NCBI RefSeq assembly: GCF_001949145.1
Contig: NW_019091751.1
Span: 4,911 to 56,947 of the forward strand
Direction of reading: 5' to 3'
Source of the DNA: Acanthaster planci
Lineage: Eukaryota > Echinodermata > Asteroidea > Valvatida > Acanthasteridae
Length of the DNA stretch: 52,037 nt
Part shown: positions 10,650 to 21,754 of the stretch, in pieces
How positions within the stretch are numbered: position 1 is the first letter of the stretch
Layout: each line of letters starts with the position of its first letter
Notes under the pieces: model-generated
What the model was told of the DNA's origin: nothing
Seen by the model: the letters and a program-made list of their open reading frames with translations, nothing else
Databases searched by the model: none
Position numbers and translations under genes: made by a program

Positions 10650-13600
10650 CTGTTGGGATACAAGTAAATATATATATATATATATCAATCGAAAAAAGAC
10701 GTCGCACAGAATAAGACAAAAATCTATCATCTTTTATTTAATCACACAGTTACGGTCTGTAATACACCAACCATACTTGAGCCAAAGAAAAAAATCACAT
10801 AATGTATGTTACATTTCTCGGCCATATATTTCTTGAAATTTTATTACTATTTAACTTGTTTTGTAAAAAACTAGCTGAAGCTACAACCCAGACCTATGAC
10901 TTTGTCCATCAAAGCCATCTCATGTCCACTTTTAACAATTCCGTAACCACACTGTTCAACATTCCCCAGATTACGTAGTCTTATTACAACCTCACCTTTC
11001 CTCAAATATGGTGCCATGCCAAACATGTGGGTCAACTGTTTTCCCTTCTCACCATGGACATCTTCGAGATTTTTGTAGGTTTTCTGCATTCCGCCAAACG
11101 TAACTCGCTCCGCTATGCTATCGATGACGTCATCAGAAAATGTTTTACCCAAGTGAGAGGCAATTTTGCGAACGTTTCCCTTCAGGTCCTGCGGAAATAA
11201 AATGATATCACATCAAACCACGAAATAGTAGTCAACAGTGGCGTTAACAGACTGTTTTATACAGGAGCCAACAATTAGTATTTGGTGGCCCACACGCCAG
11301 TTATTTTTTCTTCTCCCTCCAGGGCCAAATTTAGAGCATTTATTCGAGCTGGGGTTCCCCCAGTGGCCTGAACATAATTTTCAGGCAGGTGCCTTCACAG
11401 GAAAAGCCACCCCCCCCCGCACACACACACCCAAGTGCGTAAACGCCTTCAATCGTGGACTCCCAATTGTTGAGTCCTCTTTTGTTCATACTTAAAACTT
11501 TTTTCGGAAGACCTCCCATATGTTTTGTACACGTTTTCCAACCCTGGACTCTTCGGCAACCGTGGACCCTATTGTCCCCTATTGTTATAGGTCCACGATT
11601 GAAGGCGTTTACACACACACACCCCCAAGTGTGCATTTGCCCGCAACTGGGGACCCCCTATTGTTCCTCTTTTGTTTGTACTTTAACTTTTTTAGAAGAC
11701 CTCCCATATGTTTTGTACGCAGTTGTCAATCGGGGACCCTCTGTCAATCGGGGACCTTATTGTCCTCTATTGTTCTGGGTCCCCAATTGAATGCAGAAAG
11801 AGACTCACACAGAGATACCTGTTTTACATACAAATTGTGGACTTTCCTTTGTTCTCCTATGGTTAAAAAAACTTGAGGAAAATGCTCCTTTTTCTCTAAC
11901 TGGGATAACTCCTTCGAGCTGGATATTTGATGGTGATTCCCTGGACTGTTCCTCTTCATTTTGCCACGGATAACCTTGACCCCAAAATGCCTCTGAAACT
12001 GTTTTTCAGATTTCAGATGTCACATTTTGTGGACATATGCGAGTCCACACTACGCCATTATGTGGACTTCTTTTGTGCAGAGGTCCACACTACGCCATTA
12101 TGTGGACTTCTTTTGTGCAGAGGTCCACACTATATTTGTATGGCACGCCTGTACAAAACGGTCTGGGGGGAAGAATCTCTTCGGGAAACGTGTCCTCATG
12201 GAAGGAGGGAGGTTCTTTACCCAAAGGGAATTTATCCCCTCCCCTTAATGTCATTGAAAAACCGATCTAATCTTTATAAGTGGTTCCAGTTTTTATCATA
12301 ATGTGGTACTCGTAATGTTTCTTATCCAACAGATGCCATTTATCTTTTATTTTATTTTCTCTTGTCTCCACTTGGGCGAGTTATACCTGCTGGGTGCATG
12401 ATAGGTGCGCAGGAATACCAATCGTAGTAATACTATGTGCATTTATACGCCGTCCTAATCTTAAGCTGTTACCACGGCTCAAGAAACTACTTTAGCTGTA
12501 GATGCAAAGAACATTAAACAACACTCAACCAAAACGCTTGGCAGCTACTTAAAACAAGCGGGGAACTAATAAGAGACAGCAGTTGGGGATTCTCCATTGG
12601 AGGCCCACATCTCTATTGCGCAAGGCAAACAAAAAATTAAGGCAATCTGTCTGAAGAGCCACATTATCTGCGACAAACCAGACATTTTAAATTGCCCCAG
12701 GGACAACACCTCTTGGGAACAAAATATCTGTCCACATCACAACTTTTTATCCAGTGGAGATAATTATAAATTTGACTTCGGACCAGTACAGTAGATTTTA
12801 AGGAACTCCTGAGCTCTACAGTTGAGATAATATACTCCCATTACATGTATAGGTTTTTTCTAAATAAATGGAGGTTTAAAAAACAAATTCTTGCTATCCG
12901 GCTGCCGTAGTTTTACGAACAAATCGTTTTTAGAAAGCAAGAAAAAAAAAGAAAAGAAAAAAGAATAAATAAATAAATAGAACTGAATTGAAATTAGTAA
13001 ATAAAAAAAAATCCTATTCTGCCCCTCACTGACACCACACTGAGACTCAATTGAACAGAGCATTGTTGTGCAACGAGTTTTGCGATTACCTTGTGAAGAT
13101 CTTCATATTTGACGAACAATATATTCTTTTCATCCCGTTGTTCCCAGTATCTCAGTACGTGATCAAACCAGGACCCACCAATCACTGGAAGATGAAAAGA
13201 GACATTTTGATAGATAAGACAGCTAAGAAATAAATTTTGCAGTTTTGCAGTACTGTCGATGTTGTTTTGGACAGTATAGCTGAAGACAAATTCTTTGCAT
13301 AGCAAGTATGAACCAACAATCCGACATTAAAGATTAGCCACATTGCTTTCATGCAAAATGGTTATTAAACAAGCAATTGGTCATTATCACTCATATAATG
13401 ACTATGAACGTGGCAAATTCTCTTCGTATTATAAGAAATTGTCATTTTTGGAGTTCAGTTCCACAGCGAGAATGCTTAGAGTAAAAAAATGCTTCGATGA
13501 GAGCGGCAAACAAATCTAGCGATTTGATGATGTGACAACACGGCTCCCGTTTCACCCAGAGTCTCTTGACCTTGCGGCCATAACACGGGCTTTGTACGAT

Positions 13601-16600
13601 GTCATTCTTGGAAAATGACTGTTGCCATCTGCCTGAAATTCATCAAGACCTAACTCCGGTTCAAATTGGGACGGTTCAACTTTATCAAAATACGATCCAT
13701 ACAATCATGCGACCTTGACTTGTTTGATCAACATAGATCAACATGTAACATGGATGGCATGGCAGGCTTCCAGAGCTCCCTAGTTATCAGATGTCAAGTC
13801 GAAATTAGGCAAAAATGGTGAAACTTACTTTGTCCTGTAACAAGCATAAACAGAAATCTCTCCCACGTCTGAAGCGAAGGCGTTACAAATGGTTTGATAA
13901 AGGTGAAGTAGGAAACCAGTAAGTCTTTGGGGTTCCGAGCCAAGTAAATCACCTTTGAAAAAAGAAAAATCTATTTAAGTGATCAAAGCCATTTACTATG
14001 GTAGTGCATCGCCCGTGGTGCGTCGCCCGTGGTGCATCGCCCATCAAATTGGTTTGCACAGGGCCTGCAAAAGCCGGGGTTTAACATATGACAATGTGAC
14101 GATTCAGTTCACTTTTAAGGATCTTTTCCTAATAGGGAAGTACAAATCCCACCTACAAAGCATATATTAGTCCAATAATTAATGTCAATAATGCTATACT
14201 ACCCCTAATTTGCATACTGTAAAAATGTGCCAACTTGTTTTCATCAAATTCTAGAAAGAAATCTGCCAACCGATACAGATATTCCATTTTGTCCTCTCAA
14301 TTTCACCTTGAAATCCAGAAATACTAGATGTGTTGTGGATAACAAACTGTTTATTAAATGAATTGTTAGGGAGCAATTACCACTTGGTTTAAGTTTCAGA
14401 AAATGTGATTTGGCTTGACTCAAGTCACTGCGAGCAAATGGCTTGACCCCACTCGACTTTTTACCTGATTACTTGACTCGAGTCACTACGTTACAGTGAC
14501 TCAACTCGAGTCACAGAAATTTCTGACTTATTACAAACCTGTTGTTTGCTTGCTTGTTTGTTTTTGTTCTTTTTATTATGAAGAACCATCTTTTATGTTT
14601 ATTTTGTGTTTGCGTTTCAGATGAGTTTCATCTTAGGTTCCTAAGTGTACGAGTAGGTACATACACTTAGTGTTGGTCACTGTAAATTATGGAATTCCAT
14701 ATCTGCCGTCGTACGTCGCCCGTCGCCTGTCGTGCGTCGCCCGTCGTGCGTCGCCCGTCGTCCGTTTTTTTGTCTTGATTGCGCAGAGGTATTTTTAACT
14801 TTGAACCTTGATCGTTTCACATTTCCATGTAGTTGTTCCATCGATCCATCGTGCCAGACTCTCATTTTAGCAATAGAACTAGAAAATGTATTCGTTTTTG
14901 CAGTTGCGCCGAATACCACTTGAAAGAAAAAAATAATATCCTTTCATTTTTAAAGACTGACATCGGTAAAGTAACGTGTATACGGAATAATACCATTTTT
15001 GTTCACTTTACTCGCGGCCTGACGTTAGGTCTATAGCCTATGTAATATTTCTGTCTGTCCCTGCACGATATCCCACAGAACTGAATGTAAATGATAAATT
15101 ATTTACAATGCTTGATTCCTTAATAGTTTTTATAATAGACGAACTAATTCAACATTATTTTGAGGGCGGGTATACCTATGATGAAATCTGCTGTATACTC
15201 CTAATTAGACTTGACTTGAGTTGAGTTGCAGGTAGGCTGTCAGAAGTCTTACTTGTTAGCCCCATAAATAATGCTGACGTGCTGAACAACCTGTTCTCAT
15301 TGGTCTATCCACCACAGCATACACACCCACAAAAACCAACACGTCACATTTTCTGAAACTTAAACCAAGTGGTAATTGCTCCCTAACAATACATTTAATA
15401 AACAGTTTGTTATCCACAGCACATCTAGTATTTCTGTATTTCAAGGTGAAATTGAGAGGACAAAATGGAATATCTGTATCCGTTGGCAGATTTCTTTCTA
15501 GAATTGATGAAAACAAGTCGGCACATTTTTACAGTATGCAAATTAAAATTAGACTGTGGATAAATTGGCCTGAACATTTTTGCTGAAAATGTTTAAAAAA
15601 AACATTTGGTTGAATTCTCTGAAAGGCGATATTTTCTTGTCAAGGGACAGGGGTAGTCTAGCATTATTGGCATTAATTATGGGACTAGTATATGCTTTGC
15701 AGGTGGGATTTGTACTTGCCTTATTGGGAAAAGATCCCTAGAAGTGAATGGAATCATCACATTGTCATTTGTAAAACCCCGGCTTTTGCTGGTTCCTAGC
15801 AACCCATTTGATGGGTGATGCACGACAGGCGACGCACGACGGGTGACGGAAAACGGCGTGTTTGGAACTGGTAAATGGCAGAATTGGGACACAACAAAAA
15901 GCAAAAGACGACGGGCGACGGCAGATATGGAATTCCATAATTCCCCCTCCCATTATGGCGGATTGTGAAGAATTTCTTGCAATTCCCAAGAACCGATATG
16001 TGTTCAACAGCACTCAGAAAGGGAGAACAACTTTTCAAAGCCATATATGCCGCTGTGATGTAATGCTATTGTTGTGAAACATTCTTCACGTTTTGTTGAA
16101 TACACCAGCTTCGTGGAATTTCCTATTATTTGTTAGATTACGTAATAATGTCTTTATATCCATCCACGTTGCTGTGCTCGGCGTAGTTGGTCCGAGGGAA
16201 CCGCCGACAGCGCCCACCAAGTACGATTCATTTCTGTATTATGTTCTTCAAAATGTGAGTTTTGGAGTTAATAAATTATTTAGAGCAGAGTACAGTTCTC
16301 GTCGTTTCTTCTTTGGTGTTGCTTTCTCATGATCCCGGGACCTTAATGTGAATGACACAACAAATGTTGGAAGATCCGGGTGCCTCTCACATGCCAAGCG
16401 AGTACAGTGATCGGTAAAACAAAGTACATTATCGATTGCCAGAATTTGTCATCGGCAACAGACCTATAATATCCACACTGACTCTTTCAAACGCACCAGG
16501 AATTTCCATAGTCTCTAGTGGAGCCACTTTTTGTGTCTGTGCGTTTTTCTCTGTGAACACGACTGACATGAATACAGTTATTTATATCACGGTACATGCC

Positions 16601-19170
16601 CTTCCAAAAATAACGCTGACGGATCTTATGATATGTTTTTGTAACCCAAAATGTGCAGCTAAGACGTGAAGTTAATGTGCACTGCCAAGAATATATTGCT
16701 ATGTGGCCTGGTGAGTACTTTCTCAGTACTCACACTCATTGGTAACACAGATGAGATCCTGCAAATTACGACCGAACACCACTCTGTACAGTTCAAGACT
16801 TACTGTCACCGGGATGCAGCATCACCCAACCAACCCATGATCTCAATTTTCCTGGATGACAATTCAACATACCTGCACTATTGTACAAAGTTTCACCACA
16901 ATTCATTCAGCGCAGTTTCAGTTGAAAACTCTAATCCCACTTGACCAACCTGCTTTAGCGGCAGCATACTCTAATTTGAATTTGGTTCTGAATGAACAGA
17001 CCACTCGGCGGATATTCTACTTTGCTGGCAGTTAAATAAATTGATAACCTTTACTTGCAATAACTTTATGTTGCACCTTTTGAGAACACTTTCCCAAGAA
17101 CATTCTACTTTTTGTTTCTCAATGTACACTGTGGGGGCGTATGTTTTTGAATTCATGTAGTATGTTACCGGCGTCACTAGAGGTATTATAAAATAAAAAG
17201 AGGTCTGAATAATAAGCATTACAATTATAAGTAATTAATTGACCAGCTTCGGTGTCCAGCCAGCATCTGGAGGAAAGCCGCCTTGGGAGTTGTAGCCAAA
17301 CTCTACCTCCAGACGAATCTTTGCGCGCGAAGTCTGCTGAGTAAACTACTAATTGACGTCAAACTGGACAAAATCACTGGAATTTATTTTAGATTAGTTT
17401 TTTGGTGTAACTTCTTTATCAATTGGCAGGTGCCGATTTTATTAAGTGGGGGCGTATGTTGTGAAACATTCTTCACGTTTTGTTGAATACACCTGCTAGG
17501 TAGAATTTCCTATTTATTTGTTAATTACATTACGTAATAATGTCTTTATATTCCGGCCACGTTGCTGTGCTCGGCGTAGTGTGATCTATGATATGTATCA
17601 TGAACATATCGCCCCATTGTCATGTGGTGTCAGCACCTGCCCCTTTCAAATTCCCATGGCCAGGCAAGACCCCCTCCCCAACACACCCATTCCCACATAC
17701 CCCATCCCCCAGTTTGCACAAATTCACGCCACATGGTCTCAGAACATGGTCTCAGATTTTGCGCGTCCCAGGTCCATTTTAATACGTGTATTATCAAGTT
17801 CGACAATACTGCACAAGCTCATGTGTTGACACGATTTAGTAAAAGGCCAATTTACCTTAGGTTTTTTCTCCCAGACTTGCGGAGGTAACAGGTTGGGTAA
17901 GCAGTGAGTAGCCATTATCCGGGGTGGTTTCATAGTTTCCAGAATCTTGTAGCCTGGAGTGCCACTGGCAACTTTCGATGGGTCGGGTTCCATGGTAGTC
18001 TCGAGCACAGCGGACATGTTGGTACGGTCAAAATCGTCCCGGCCATCGTTCATGACGTAGTCGATTATCTCCCCAAGCCAATGTGTTCCTGTTGAAAAGA
18101 ATAAGGGTTCGGACCTGTGTAGGATTTACCCTATACATGTATTTAAGGGCATCTTTGAATTAACCTTTAGAAACAAATTGGGACTATAAAAGCAAAGTGA
18201 GTGAATAAGCACGACATTAAAAACCAAGCAGATGCTAGCAGCATCCGTATCCAAATGTTATAATATTTGGGGGCGGTCAGGAAAAAACCTGCCTTTTCGT
18301 TTATTCTAACCATTACCAAGTGTGTAAGTGGTGATTGAAATGGTTGATCCCCTGGTCAAAAGGTGATGAGGAAATTTATCCTCCTCATCCTTGGTCAAAG
18401 GTGAGGAATATGCCTTTGCCTTTCGTCCCATAGGTGCCACTGGTTTGTATTTGGTCGCGGGAAAAATTCGCATCATGTCATGATTAAATGTCGCTGTAGA
18501 TATTCCTAAACTACTGAACACAAGTTTCCCAACATTCCTTGTAGCACGTACCGGCACAAACTATATAATTTCCAGTCATTTTTAGTTCATTAGTTTAGTT
18601 TAATTATTTCAGGGTAAATAGTGGGTAAATGCAAAAAAACAACTACTGGGCAAAACAGTTTTCTACATCGCATTAACCGCATCCACGCACCCACAAGGCT
18701 AAATCCAGAACAAAAGTTTCGCGCAAACCGCTAAAAGGTAAAACTTGTTTGGGGACAAAAATTGGAGAATTTCTCAATGTCACACATTCTGGCTTTTCTG
18801 ACAGGTGAGGCTAAATTTGGGGGGTTTCATAGGCTTTTTTTGGGGGGGGGTACCGTCCTAAATCCCCCACCCCATATCCATCAGTGACCCCACATCTATC
18901 CAAAGACCTGAGGCTCGTCGTTCCGCCCTCCAAGTTTTACATCGATGTCTCACCTGATTTGGGGAATGTTATCACGAAGATGTCGTCGTCCCGGACTTGG
19001 AAGTTTTTGAGTGCATCGAAGTTCTCTTTTGGCATGAGCCAGGAGTAGTTATTGCCCTCTAACTCGTGGCCATAGTTTGTATTGAACTCACGAATTTCCT
19101 GCAGCAGTTCACTGTGAGTTTTGCCGTTGATGATGGCAGGAAAAAACGACAGCAACGGATTTTCAGTCAT
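10537..19170 (-). CDS. cytosolic sulfotransferase (SULT1-like), six coding exons
   Basis: Exons (minus): 18954-19170, 17856-18088, 13829-13952, 13090-13184, 10996-11188, 10537-10649. All introns are GT/AG and phases run 1,0,1,0,1 into one 324-residue frame. The enzyme moves sulfate from PAPS to hydroxyl or amine groups of small molecules in the cytosol. The PAPS 5'-phosphosulfate loop FPKSGTHW is residues 69-76. The catalytic His lies in IMATHCLPNLLP (His134). The 3'-phosphate site YLARNPKDLLVSY (153-165) has the expected Arg and Ser. The C-terminal RKGKVGSWK (286-294) binds PAPS. It is about 30 residues longer than vertebrate SULT1, mainly N-terminal. The dimer motif KxxxTVxxxE is altered to KEVFTLEQSA. 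There is no signal peptide or membrane anchor. The substrate cannot be predicted. Confidence 0.93.
10996..11188 (-). CDS. SULT coding exon 5
   Basis: The acceptor TTATTTCCGCAG is followed by DLKGNVRKIASHLGKTFSDD, residues 224 to part of 288. It ends in PYLRKG, the start of the C-terminal PAPS motif, with donor G|GTGAGG. Confidence 0.92.
11395..11790. repeat. imperfect ~190 bp tandem repeat
   Basis: Two imperfect units share ACACACACACCC, TTCCTCTTTTGTT, ACTTTTTT and GAAGACCTCCCATATG; the last block starts near 11507 and again near 11696, a period of about 190. Inside, AAACGCCTTCAATCGTGGAC (11441-11460) recurs inverted as GTCCACGATTGAAGGCGTTT (11591-11610). Confidence 0.7.
12044..12131. repeat. 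40 bp tandem repeat, ~2.2 copies
   Basis: The unit starts GTCCACACTACGCCATTATG and ends TTTTGTGCAGAG. Two full identical copies and the start of a third are present. Each unit contains GTCCACA and TGTGGAC, so each can fold back on itself. Confidence 0.85.
13090..13184 (-). CDS. SULT coding exon 4
   Basis: The acceptor TTTTCATCTTCCAG is followed by (M)IGGSWFDHVLRYWEQRD and NILFVKYEDLHK, a hallmark SULT block, residues 192-223. The donor is AAG|GTAATC. Confidence 0.93.
13829..13952 (-). CDS. SULT coding exon 3
   Basis: The acceptor CTTTTTTCAAAG is followed by VIYLARNPKDLLVSY, the 3'-phosphate-binding site of PAPS. The exon encodes residues 151-191 and part of 192, with a strong donor GTAAGT. 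It contains no ATG-started frame, so simple ORF lists miss it. Confidence 0.92.
14001..15855. repeat. large inverted repeat in SULT intron 2
   Basis: The left arm (14001-14408) and right arm (15345-15855) are inverted copies of each other, collinear apart from a ~90 base insertion near 15545-15640 on the right. Matching blocks include AAAGCCGGGG, GACAATGTGA, GTACAAATCCCACCT, TTTACAGTATGCAAATTA and ACCAAGTGGTAATTGCTCCC. Both arms end outward in GTGCGTCGCC-type arrays. The 940 base loop holds a second GTCG array and an ACTCGAGTCA patch. It is probably a nested non-autonomous DNA transposon. Confidence 0.8.
14410..14520. repeat. ACTCGAGTCA palindrome patch
   Basis: TTGACTCAAGTCACT, TTGACTCGAGTCACT and CAACTCGAGTCAC follow each other closely, each nearly self-complementary. 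It resembles the subterminal palindromes of hAT-type non-autonomous elements. It sits in the loop of the larger inverted repeat. Confidence 0.45.
14687..15942. mobile_element. possible MITE with GTCGCCCGTCG-array ends
   Basis: ATTATGGAATTCCATATCTG followed by CCGTCG (14687-14710) is repeated inverted at 15917-15942. Inward from the left end lies an array of CGTCGCCCGTCGTG units (14706-14764); shorter arrays lie by the right end. The arrangement suggests a ~1.26 kb element, but it interlocks with the inverted repeat of 14001-15855. Its true borders are uncertain. Confidence 0.5.
16070..17580 (-). mobile_element. Gypsy-type LTR retrotransposon remnant
   Basis: Two direct copies of a ~120 base sequence (16070-16187 and 17457-17580) share TGTTGTGAAACATTCTTCAC, TTACGTAATAATGTCTTTAT and CACGTTGCTGTGCTCGGCGT. 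Read on minus, both contain a TATAAAGAC box and end TTTCACAACA, as an LTR should. An integrase fragment in the same orientation lies just upstream of the 3' (left) copy. Most of gag-pol is deleted. It sits in SULT intron 2 in the same orientation as the gene. Confidence 0.72.
16340..16660 (-). pseudogene. Gypsy integrase fragment
   Basis: Minus-strand pieces in changing frames match Ty3/Gypsy integrase: AHFGLQK, TYHKIRQRYFWKGMYRD, then KVAPLETMEIPGAFERV, SVDIIGLLPMTNSGNR and VLCFTDHCTRLA. The first is the zinc-binding His region and SVDIIG carries the first catalytic Asp. At least three frameshifts are present and the zinc-binding Cys pair is altered (CIHVSRVH). The rest of the core is missing. 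Confidence 0.78.
17856..18088 (-). CDS. SULT coding exon 2
   Basis: The acceptor TTTTCAACAG is followed by GTHW, completing the PAPS loop. The exon encodes residues 73-150 including the catalytic His134 region and ends QVWEKKPK with donor AAG|GTAAA. The family has a phase-0 boundary at this place. Confidence 0.92.
18954..19170 (-). CDS. SULT coding exon 1
   Basis: Starts at the ATG at 19168-19170 in a good context (ACCATGA) and encodes residues 1-72 plus the first base of Gly73. It ends inside the PAPS loop after FPKS, with donor G|GTGAG. A longer upstream ATG in the same frame (19246-19248) is less likely because it lies in a probable 5' UTR intron. Confidence 0.9.
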
Positions 19171-19173
19171 GGT

Positions 19174-19398
19174 CTTGAAATTGAAAAAAAAAACAAGGAG
19201 GGAAACACTCTGAGTTGGGAAAATGGCTACTAGCCGGGGAAGGTACACTCACTGAATGAATGATCACGAGGCGTTCACCAATACGATCGCTTGGCTTCAT
19301 TATGTACGCGTATTTAATCAGCGTTTATTATCTACTGTAAGCAAAATCTAAGCTGGATTAAACGATAGTCATCAACGGAATGTATTCTGGCATTTATA
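19174..19398 (-). promoter_or_regulatory. SULT core promoter and 5' UTR intron (predicted)
   Basis: On the minus strand a TATA box (TATAAAT, 19392-19398) predicts transcription starting near 19365. A donor TTCA|GTGAGT at 19251-19252 and an acceptor with a T-rich tract ending CAATTTCAAG at 19174-19175 would remove a 79-base intron just before ACCATG. This is inferred from motifs only. Confidence 0.45.
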
Positions 19399-19399
19399 C

Positions 19400-20215
19400 C
19401 GGGGATCCAGCGTTGCAAAGTGTAGAAGATTACGTAATGGTAACCACTTATAGTAACAAATCAAAGGCCAAGTATATTTAACCTTATTGAAGAGATAAAG
19501 TGTCAATTGTTCTCCTGGCAACGACCTTGTCAAAAGTGTCTAATAATTTCAACACACTGAATACCTTCTCCACCTTCTAACAAGGGGGTGGGGGCGGAAT
19601 CATCACTTCCGTTTTTGCAGTGAGACCCTTTTTGTAAAGTACCGCTTTCCAGTCATCTGAATGTGACTTTTATGAGGATTAAAAAGGCGTAGTTTTAACA
19701 TTCACACTTATATAATTTCTAAAATTTAAGTGTAATATATTTTCACGCCTAAATCTATTATTATTGATTTATTTATTACTAAATCACACCTAAAAAAATA
19801 ATCATGAAGCCCACAGGCATTTTGAAAAGTAATTGCCTACACCCCATAGCAAAATAGACTTTTGTTAAGGAAGTGATTAATCCAAAATTCACTCAAACAC
19901 AAGCTGACATTCCTGTGGCTAGCCTCCACCTTTCTTCCCGTGCAAATCTTCAAGTTTATGACTCGGATAATGCTCAGATAACACAGAATGTGACAGCCTA
20001 CAAATTGTGATTTGTAGCCTATTGACTGGCCTGCAACCTTAATGAAACGGAAAACTCCCTCTGTGAACAGCTCTGCCTACTGCCATTTAAGGGGGCCATC
20101 AGGAGTGTTCAGTGAAACGTTAGTGGGTTTGTCTATGGCACAGTATTGCACGTGCATCGTTGGCGTGTGTAAGGCGCCCTTTTTGGCTTTAATAGTGCAA
20201 AAAAATCAAACAAAA
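19400..20215. other. SULT upstream region, no gene recognised
   Basis: AT-rich flanking sequence with short chance ORFs. No other promoter or exon signal stands out. Confidence 0.35.
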
Positions 20216-20221
20216 CTAATA

Positions 20222-20520
20222 AATGTAGGACGACAGTGAAGTAAATTTCAAACGAAACAAATATATAAAGGACGAAAGAAGTGTTTAAAGGACGAAACTA
20301 ATACATAAAGTACTAAACCAATCTATATATAGGACAAAAGTACATTTAAAGGACAATGGTGATTTATGAACGACGAAAACTAATAAATATACGACAAAAC
20401 TCATATAAATGACGAAACTAATAAATAGAGAACGAAAAGAATACATAGGACAAAACCAATATACAAGGACGTAACTAATATATGTAGGACGAATCTAGGA
20501 CCAAACTAATGAATAGAATG
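20222..20520. repeat. degenerate minisatellite, GGACGAAACTAATA unit
   Basis: About a dozen diverged units of roughly 20-25 bases follow each other. The core is (A)GGACGAAACTAATANATAAA, and variants include GGACGAAAGAAG, GGACAAAAGTAC, CGACAAAACTCATA and GGACCAAACTAATG. Looser copies extend to about 20625. No coding role is visible. Confidence 0.7.
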
Positions 20521-21019
20521 AAGTGCCGCCACCTCGATGCCAGACCAGTTGTGATATAGACCAAAATGTAAAATATATAGAACAAAAACGCAAAATTATA
20601 TAAAACGAAAACGTAAAAAGACGAAGCGCCATCTACCGACTGGTCGTTCCGCATGCGCGCAAAGCCAGACATAGACTTGATTCAAGTCGGGATCTCTGTG
20701 AATTCGGTTATGCTTTGCATACATATCGAGACCGTACCGCGCGGCATTGTTTGCTTCGCGCCCTCTTGTGTTCACTTATTACTGTGAGTTCGGTCCAGAA
20801 ATCCTGACTTGACGAACCTGCCAACCGTTTGTACACAGCGAATGGGATCATCTACCAAAAGTGGTAGCAGCCAATCAGAGTGCCGGACTTATTTTTACTT
20901 CGTTCAAACCTGCATTGCAATGAACCAGTCTAAAAGTCTGACTTCTTTGATTAATGCAAATTTCGTATGCATCAAGCAAGATCATGTTCATATGCAATTG
21001 TGAATTACTAAATATCACC

Positions 21020-21300
21020 GACGGTGGGTCCGATTGGCATATCCGTCAAGTCGGACTCACTGGGTACGTTCGAGCGAGCTACTTGCAACAACACAGAGCC
21101 TGCAGAGTGGCGGTCAGTGAGTATGTCGCCTTTACTTGCCGGCCTGGCAGTTTCCCTGGTTGCTGGCATTAAAGGAACAGGGTTGGGTGCACTTGTGGGC
21201 CCCGTCACCAAACTTGGCATGATACCAGCACACGTTGGCGTCATCTCGAGGAGTTGGAGTGCTGGCACGGGGTCGACGACTGCGAGAGTGAGAACAGGAG
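21020..21300 (-). pseudogene. LTR-retrotransposon gag end / protease start fragment
   Basis: On minus, a Ser/Arg-rich linker is followed by CWYHAKFGDGAHKCTQPCSF and GNCQAGK and then a stop. This Cys/His block is the conserved Gag C-terminus of many invertebrate Gypsy-type elements. TDRHS follows in another frame, as at the start of their protease. No LTRs were found nearby. It could belong to the same broad lineage as the 16-17.6 kb remnant, but that is inference. Confidence 0.6.
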
Positions 21301-21754
21301 CGTTGAGGATTGGTCTAGAGTTTCTGGACTTGAGTGGTTAGGCTCCCACTCTACTTCTCCGAAAAAATGTACACGGGATCTAAATTCAAGTGTTCCTATA
21401 TTTACAAGGGGGGAAACGCTACAATTTCTATGCTTATGAATAGTGAGGAATATCATGAACGCTTTAATGAGAAAATATCATACAAGAAGGAAACCATGCA
21501 TGTGGATAAGAACGGAAACTTTTGATTGGGCCTTTAGTTGGGCAATTTGACGTTGTTGTACTTATTAATGCAATGCAGTAAAAGTCAACTCGTACCGAAA
21601 CGCACTTGTACGTATCCAGGTGTTGTGTGCGTGAACGTGTATGCCATGCCCAAAATCCATACTCGTTTTTGACCTCTGTCGGTCATGTCGGTATGGTGTA
21701 CTATTTACGACACACATTTCTCTCTCTCCCTAACCTCCCTCCAAGGGACGCAAC

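Larger units (their letters stand above)
11189..13089 (-). other. SULT intron 4 with tandem repeats
   Basis: This 1.9 kb intron holds two tandem-repeat patches (11395-11790 and 12044-12131). It also has an A-rich stretch at about 12939-13012. The ORFs read here on either strand are repeat-derived. Confidence 0.7.

Noticed and set aside
11238-11876. overlapping ORFs on both strands in SULT intron 4
   Set aside because: They are produced by the imperfect tandem repeat and lie inside an intron.
20222-20520. CRISPR-like array
   Set aside because: Units vary in length and sequence with no constant repeat and unique spacers, and the DNA is animal nuclear.
21334-21525. 63-codon plus ORF with a CSYIYKGGNATISML stretch
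   Set aside because: It looks somewhat protein-like but has no splice partner, no family match and sits beside retrotransposon debris.
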